DNA of 18,513 bases from Desulfarculales bacterium UBA702 (lineage in GTDB: Bacteria; Desulfobacterota; Syntrophobacteria; Syntrophobacterales; Syntrophobacteraceae): NCBI GenBank assembly GCA_002298165.1, contig DBMI01000089.1:36720-55232 (forward strand), in the 5' to 3' direction. The notes below the pieces were generated by a model. The model did not search any database and was not told the origin of the DNA. It saw only the letters and a program-made list of their open reading frames with translations. Positions 14,523 to 18,513 of the stretch are shown piece by piece (position 1 is the stretch's first letter; the number at the start of each line of letters is the position of its first letter). The position numbers and the translations under genes are program-made.

Positions 14523-15376
14523 ACCTAGAGAAAAATGGTAGATCACTGCTGGAAATAGTCAGGGAATACGCAACCTCGGAACAGTTGAGCCTGCCCGTAT
14601 TCCCCGGAGTAGCCGTGGAACTGCAACAGATTATGTCGGAAGACGAGCTGCCACCAATCGACCAGGTGGCCAGGATTATCAGCAAGGACCAGGCCCTTGC
14701 AAGCCAGGTCCTCAAATTGGCGAATTCCGCCTTTTTCTCTGGCTTGAACAAGGTCCGGACCATCCGCGACGCTCTGATGCGCCTGGGAATAAACCAGGTA
14801 TTCAACTGCCTGATAGTGAGCAGCCAGCGCAGTATGTATTCTTCGAGAGATGCCGTTATCGACAAGTACCTCAAGGAGTTGTGGAAACACGCCCTGGCAA
14901 CTGCAATAGGGACAAAATGGCTCCTCAAGAAAACGGGCTATCCCGATATGGGCGATGAGGGATTCCTGGCCGGCCTGCTGCACGACATAGGAAAACTGCT
15001 GCTTCTGCGGGTCATAGAGCACCTGAAAAAGGATAATGCGGAACTGGATCTTTCCGAGGTCTTCATCTCGGAAATCCTGGAATCAATGCACGTCGAGCAG
15101 GGATATAACCTGATGGAGGAGTGGTGTATCCCTGTAAACTATTGCACGGTGGCTCGCGACCATCACCTCGAGGAGTTCGACCCGGGTGACGTATTGCTGC
15201 TGGCGGTAAGGATTGTAAACCAGGTTTGCAGAAAGGTCGGGTTGAGTCTTAAGCCGGAAAGCCACATCGTACCGGCTACATTGCCCGAAGCCCATGCGCT
15301 TGGCGTAAAGGAAATTATGCTTGCGGAACTCGAGATAGCCCTGGAGGACGCGGCGGAATTGGAACTCGCAATTTAA
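14519..15376 (+). CDS. HDOD-domain protein, coupled to the secretion ATPase
   Basis: This is a 285-residue soluble protein with one HDOD domain over most of its length (about 20-215). HDOD proteins are relatives of HD phosphohydrolases that usually act as signalling or adaptor modules in motility, cyclic di-GMP and stress pathways. The sequence shows LSLPVFPGVAVELQQIMSE (23-41), IISKDQALASQVLKLANSAFF (53-73), LWKHALATAIG (H124) and GLLHDIGKLLLL with H155-D156, so the HD pair is retained. DHHLEEF follows near residue 205. The ATG overlaps the ATPase TGA as ATGA, which predicts coupled translation and a joint role, perhaps regulating pilus or secretion activity (inference). The C-terminal 70 residues, ending in an acidic helix, have no name that I can give. 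Confidence 0.88.
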   Translation: MNLEKNGRSLLEIVREYATSEQLSLPVFPGVAVELQQIMSEDELPPIDQVARIISKDQALASQVLKLANSAFFSGLNKVRTIRDALMRLGINQVFNCLIVSSQRSMYSSRDAVIDKYLKELWKHALATAIGTKWLLKKTGYPDMGDEGFLAGLLHDIGKLLLLRVIEHLKKDNAELDLSEVFISEILESMHVEQGYNLMEEWCIPVNYCTVARDHHLEEFDPGDVLLLAVRIVNQVCRKVGLSLKPESHIVPATLPEAHALGVKEIMLAELEIALEDAAELELAI

Positions 15377-15489
15377 ATTCGAGGTTGTGTTTAGCCTGAA
15401 TTGAAATTAAACTACGCGGTCGATTCGTTCTGCTATTAATTTTGTTGCCCGTTTCTATTTGCTTGTTCATGTTCCCAAGGATAATCAAG

Positions 15490-15768
15490 ATGTTAGTCAT
15501 CGACAGGAAGAGATTTTCTTTTGCTCGTTTATCAATTCCGGTAGTCGCGGCACTCGGCTGTTTACTCGTATTAAAAATCGCCGCTTACCTGTTCCCTCAG
15601 GGGATCAATGGCCACCAGATCTTTGATGCGGCTGCCTTTTCCACGATTGCGTTATTTTCAGCCGGGCTTTCAATGTATTTATGGGAAAGATTCCTGGTCT
15701 TCTGCGGTGTACTCAGTGACGATGACGGCAATGGACATGCCTGTACCAACCACTGTAGGAGCAAATAA
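15490..15768 (+). CDS. Small membrane protein with two predicted helices; end lies inside a repeat
   Basis: This is a 92-residue protein of unknown function. ATG 15490 has AAGGA eight bases upstream and is preferred to a TTG at 15442 in the same frame without such a site. Two hydrophobic segments, about residues 15-33 (SIPVVAALGCLLVLKIAAYL) and 46-70 (AFSTIALFSAGLSMYLWERF), predict a two-helix inner-membrane protein with a basic N-terminus. It lies 113 bases after the HDOD gene and could be the last member of that operon. The stop codon and the last few residues are read from the first copy of a palindromic repeat (15755-15779), so the native end may have been altered by repeat insertion. It may not be a real gene. 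Confidence 0.5.
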   Translation: MLVIDRKRFSFARLSIPVVAALGCLLVLKIAAYLFPQGINGHQIFDAAAFSTIALFSAGLSMYLWERFLVFCGVLSDDDGNGHACTNHCRSK

Positions 15769-15779
15769 TTATTTGCCGC
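15755..15779. repeat. Palindromic repeat, first (imperfect) copy
   Basis: GTAGGAGC-AAATAATTATTT-GCCGC contains the perfect 16-bp palindrome GCAAATAATTATTTGC (15761-15776). It is a degenerate copy of the palindrome 10 bases further on. The stop codon of the small membrane protein is inside it. Confidence 0.7.
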
Positions 15780-15788
15780 AATGGATAT

Positions 15789-15818
15789 GGTAGGGGCAAA
15801 TAATTATTTGCCCCTACC
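15789..15818. repeat. Perfect 30-bp palindrome, second copy of the same repeat
   Basis: Every base from 15789 to 15818 pairs with its mirror position: arms GGTAGGGGCAAATAA and its reverse complement. It shares the core GCAAATAATTATTTGC with the copy at 15755-15779. The pair sits between convergent genes (small membrane protein and AICAR transformylase). It is probably a dispersed REP/MITE-like element, and the RNA hairpin could slow or stop transcription, although no T-run follows. Confidence 0.85.
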
Positions 15819-15881
15819 TTTGGATTCATGCAGCCACGGGAGAGACTTGATACCCCGCGGATTGCATTAATTTACCCGACT

Positions 15882-17168
15882 CTAGTGCTTAAACGCCCTC
15901 TGCCCGGTCAGCACCATCGTCACGTCAGCTTCATTGCAGGCCTCTATTACTTCCCAATCCCTCATCGATCCACCGGGTTGGACAACGGCCGATACGCCCT
16001 GACGTAGTCCAACGTCAACACCGTCCCTGAACGGGAAGAATGCATCCGACACCATTGCCGAGCCGATGAGGCCCGCTTTTGCCTCTCGAGTCAGTGCATC
16101 TATTTCGTCCTTCTGCTCCTTGGGGCGCTCGCCCTTCTCCACTGCCAGCTCGAGTTCCTTGTAGGACATTCGGTAACGGTCGAAACAAAGGGTGTCGGCG
16201 TATTTCTGGTAGGCCTTATAGACGGCTATTTCGGCAACCCCGACGCGGTCCTGCTCGCCCGTGCCGATTCCGACCGTGCACTCATCCTTTACATAGAGCA
16301 CGGAATTCGAAGTTACGCCCTGCTCGACAAACCATCCGAAAAGCAGGTCGGCCATCTCCCGCTGGGTCGGTTCGCGCTTGATTTTGTACGTCTCGCCCTT
16401 GTAGGTGGTTTCGGCAAGTTTCAGGTCTTGCGGCCCTTTAACCTTGTTCAGCGGGGACTGCTGCAGTATCAATCCGCCATCGATCAAAGACTTGAAATCG
16501 ACGAAGCGCTCATTGGTGTATTCAGCGAGGCGCTCGATGCGTGAGACCTGAATAATTCTAAGATTAGCCCTTCTTTTGAGCGCATCCAGGCTGCCTTCTT
16601 CGAAATCGGGTGCGGCGACCACCTCGAGGTAGTTCTCGGAAATCAGTTCGGCGGTCTCTTTATCAACCGGACGGTTCAATACGAGGCATCCTCCGAATGC
16701 GGCAATCCGGTCGGCGCGGTTTGCACGATTGTAAGCCTCGGCAAGAGTTGAACCGTGAGCGGCCCCGCAGGGGTTATTGTGCTTGAGGATAGCCGCCGCC
16801 GGCTTTCCCATCAGGTACTTTAAAATATTGAGGCCATTATCGAGATCAGTCAGGTTGGTTTTTCCGGGATGCTTGCCTTCCTGAAGCATATCGGCTTCCG
16901 TGATCGCGCTTACAAGGCCTTTGCCCGGTTCTATGAACCGGCATCCACCCAGAAGGAGGTTGCCGCCTACCAATTCATAGAGTGCTGCCTCCTGTCCCGG
17001 ATTTTCTCCGTAGCGGAGCCCTTTTTCGATCAGCTCACCCTTTTCATCGGGGAACTTCCAGGATCTTTTCCTGTACACCAGCTCCCGGTCGCCGAAACTA
17101 ATCCGCATCGAGTCGGGAAAATGGTCTTCCATAACAGTTCGGTACATCTTTTTGAGATCTTCGGCCAT
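15882..17168 (-). CDS. purH: Stand-alone AICAR transformylase (phosphoribosylaminoimidazolecarboxamide formyltransferase)
   Basis: The enzyme transfers a formyl group from 10-formyltetrahydrofolate to AICAR, the ninth step of purine synthesis. The protein has 428 residues and corresponds to the C-terminal domain of bifunctional PurH only; the N-terminal IMP-cyclohydrolase domain (about 200 residues) is absent. Motifs are LRYGENPGQEAALYEL (51-66), LKHNNPCGAA with the catalytic pair K129-H130, TSNSVLYVKD, GIGTGEQDRV, SDAFFPFRDGVDVG and QPGGSMRD, ending in RAFKH as in PurH. I chose ATG 17168 because GGGAGGA lies five bases before it; ATG 17180 upstream overlaps that site. A separate cyclohydrolase must be encoded elsewhere, as is known in some Desulfobacterota and archaea. 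The symbol refers to the homologous domain. Confidence 0.92.
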   Translation of the reverse strand: MAEDLKKMYRTVMEDHFPDSMRISFGDRELVYRKRSWKFPDEKGELIEKGLRYGENPGQEAALYELVGGNLLLGGCRFIEPGKGLVSAITEADMLQEGKHPGKTNLTDLDNGLNILKYLMGKPAAAILKHNNPCGAAHGSTLAEAYNRANRADRIAAFGGCLVLNRPVDKETAELISENYLEVVAAPDFEEGSLDALKRRANLRIIQVSRIERLAEYTNERFVDFKSLIDGGLILQQSPLNKVKGPQDLKLAETTYKGETYKIKREPTQREMADLLFGWFVEQGVTSNSVLYVKDECTVGIGTGEQDRVGVAEIAVYKAYQKYADTLCFDRYRMSYKELELAVEKGERPKEQKDEIDALTREAKAGLIGSAMVSDAFFPFRDGVDVGLRQGVSAVVQPGGSMRDWEVIEACNEADVTMVLTGQRAFKH

Positions 17169-17203
17169 ATATCCTCCCATGAAATTTCTTTCGCAAAAAT
17201 GTA

Positions 17204-17233
17204 TTTGTAGAACAGCGTCGGTTCTGAAATCAA
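17204..17233 (-). promoter_or_regulatory. Possible sigma70 promoter of the AICAR transformylase gene
   Basis: On the minus strand TTGATT (17233-17228) lies 18 bases before TACAAA (17209-17204), four of six matches each. The leader would be about 30 bases, ending in the GGGAGGA ribosome binding site. I saw no PurR-like operator. Confidence 0.35.
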
Positions 17234-17329
17234 ATAAAACTTGCGGCGGCCCTGAATTGGATAAATAATCTCACCTTCCGCAACCACCGAAAATGGTGCT
17301 GCAAGCTATTGCACTGAAAGGAGCACGTA

Positions 17330-18400
17330 GTGAGAAAATTCCAGGGACTTGCATCCGCAACCCTTATTGGCAGCATGCCTCACAGGGACAGGCAAAGGGC
17401 AATCGATCTGATTCTGGAGTCGGTTCCGGATATACCGGTCTGGCCACAACTGCCGGCATTCCCCGCCGAACAGATGATGGTACAATACTCGGAGGGCTTG
17501 CCGGGCCTGGTCTGCGAGGCAGACAAGGTATTTGCCAGAACCGATGGCTCCGGCTTTGATGATGAGACATACTCGTTTTACGAAGAGTACCTGGAGGTAG
17601 AAGAAGGGATAAAAGCCGTCGAGAATTCCCGTTTCAAGATGGGGCCGGACACCGGGGCTACATTTGATCTGTTCCTCGATACGCTTTCCGGGGCGGCGAA
17701 AAACAATAAGTTCCGGGCAGTGAAAGGTCAGGTAGTCGGACCTTTCACTCTGCTTTCGGGCATGAAGGACCAGAACGGCCGATCCCTGCTGTTTGATGAG
17801 CGCTACGCCGATATTGGGCCGAAGCTCCTAGCCTGCAAAGCCAGGTGGCAGATCGAAAAATTGAAACAGTTTGGTGCGCCGGTCATAATTTTTCTCGACG
17901 AACCGGGACTGGCGGGTTTTGGATCCTCTGCCTTCATAACCGTAACTGCCGAACAGGTGCGGGACCTTTTTTCCGAGGTCGTGGCAGCCATTCATGCAGC
18001 CGGGGCCCTTGCCGGAATCCACGTGTGCGCAAACACCGACTGGCTTCTGGGGTTCCAGTCCGATTTCGACATCATCAACTTTGACGCCTACACCTATTTT
18101 GACAGATTCGTGATTTACCGCAAAGCCTGCCTGGATTTTCTGAAGCGGGGAGGAAACCTCGCATGGGGGATCGTTCCCACAACCGATGTGGAATCGATAA
18201 TGGCGGAAACCCCCGAAAAGCTGGCAGCCAAATTGGCCGCCCAGGTGGATGAGCTTGCATCGGATGAAATGCCGGCAGAAAAGATATTGTCGCAATCCCT
18301 GCTCACCCCAAGCTGCGGATGCGGCAGCATGTCCGAGTCGGCGGCCGACAGGGTGCTTGAACTGGTAAGCGCCACCAGCCGGATAGTTGCGAAAAGGTAG
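17330..18400 (+). CDS. MetE C-terminal-like methyltransferase (UROD/MetE fold), probable short methionine synthase
   Basis: This is a 356-residue soluble protein of the UROD/MetE superfamily. It starts at GTG 17330 with AAGGAG six bases upstream. It resembles the catalytic C-terminal half of cobalamin-independent methionine synthase and lacks the N-terminal half (full MetE is about 750 residues). Landmarks are TLIGSMPHRD (11-20), KGQVVGPFTLL (132-142), FLDEPGLAGFG (188-198), HVCANTDWL (H231, C233) and TPSCGCG (C329, C331). In MetE, a His-x-Cys pair and a C-terminal Cys bind the zinc that activates homocysteine, and both are present here. Short 'core' MetE proteins of anaerobes take methyl groups from corrinoid proteins rather than from methyltetrahydrofolate. 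That role is likely but not proven; a corrinoid-linked demethylase or UROD-type role is the alternative. It is divergent from the AICAR transformylase gene, another folate/one-carbon gene. Confidence 0.75.
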   Translation: MRKFQGLASATLIGSMPHRDRQRAIDLILESVPDIPVWPQLPAFPAEQMMVQYSEGLPGLVCEADKVFARTDGSGFDDETYSFYEEYLEVEEGIKAVENSRFKMGPDTGATFDLFLDTLSGAAKNNKFRAVKGQVVGPFTLLSGMKDQNGRSLLFDERYADIGPKLLACKARWQIEKLKQFGAPVIIFLDEPGLAGFGSSAFITVTAEQVRDLFSEVVAAIHAAGALAGIHVCANTDWLLGFQSDFDIINFDAYTYFDRFVIYRKACLDFLKRGGNLAWGIVPTTDVESIMAETPEKLAAKLAAQVDELASDEMPAEKILSQSLLTPSCGCGSMSESAADRVLELVSATSRIVAKR

Positions 18401-18480
18401 GTTTTTGGGAACAGGACACTGCGTGATGAGGTGGGAACAATAAAATGGGTCGATTGCCCATAGGAGTTGCGATATGTATT

Positions 18481-18513
18481 CCCCTCCCTCGATGGGAGGG
18501 GTTAGGGGAGGGT
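18481..18513. repeat. G/C-rich inverted repeat, cut by the right edge
   Basis: CCCCTCCC (18481-18488) pairs perfectly with GGGAGGGG (18494-18501) around a five-base loop, and TTAGGGGAGGGT follows to the edge. Such CCCTCCC/GGGAGGG elements are commonly dispersed between bacterial genes. No T-run is visible. The stretch 18401-18480 contains no gene that I can support. Confidence 0.65.

Noticed and set aside
1..18513. CRISPR array, insertion sequence, phage or toxin-antitoxin module
   Set aside because: No regularly spaced repeats, transposase or integrase motifs, or paired small toxin/antitoxin frames with ribosome binding sites were seen.

Overview
The window looks like the chromosome of a Gram-negative anaerobe of the Desulfobacterota (old Deltaproteobacteria), possibly a Syntrophobacter-like or sulfate-reducing lineage. 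This is inferred from gene content: a B12-dependent methylmalonyl-CoA mutase, an ADP-heptose-type glycosyltransferase, a sigma54-dependent regulator, a PurH lacking its cyclohydrolase half, and a short corrinoid-type MetE relative. Base composition is moderate (mid-50s %GC by eye). I see no rRNA, tRNA, CRISPR array, transposase or phage gene.

Left part (1-6021). The window opens inside the 5' part of a methylmalonyl-CoA mutase gene on the minus strand. Its long upstream region carries a likely promoter. A small four-cysteine protein follows on the plus strand, with its own promoter, ribosome binding site and a strong terminator. Next come three minus-strand genes: threonine ammonia-lyase with an ACT domain, a soluble PAS histidine kinase, and a protein that carries a histidine-kinase-like H-box but no visible ATPase domain. 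The last two look like an operon transcribed from a promoter near 5930-5958.

Centre (6022-10576, plus strand). An ABC importer ATPase without visible permease partners precedes a three-gene cassette: a membrane sensor kinase, a coiled-coil lipoprotein and a sigma54-activating response regulator. The order and domain content match the enterobacterial QseE(GlrK)-QseG-QseF(GlrR) envelope system. The regulator has an altered sigma54-contact loop (GAFTHA in place of GAFTGA).

Right part (10598-18513). A minus-strand pair (GT9 glycosyltransferase and a shikimate-kinase-like P-loop protein, overlapping by ATGA) is divergent from a plus-strand pair (a GspE/PilB-type ATPase with MshEN-like N-terminal motifs and an HDOD protein, also overlapping by ATGA). 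The intergenic space between the pairs holds repeated GAACGCT sites. A small two-helix membrane protein follows and ends inside one of two copies of a palindromic repeat. Then come a stand-alone AICAR transformylase (minus strand) and, divergent from it, a MetE-C-like methyltransferase (plus strand). The window ends in a G/C-rich inverted repeat.

The genes best described as a system are the Qse-like cassette, the kinase plus H-box pair, and the secretion ATPase plus HDOD pair. Most other genes are unrelated metabolic or envelope genes side by side.
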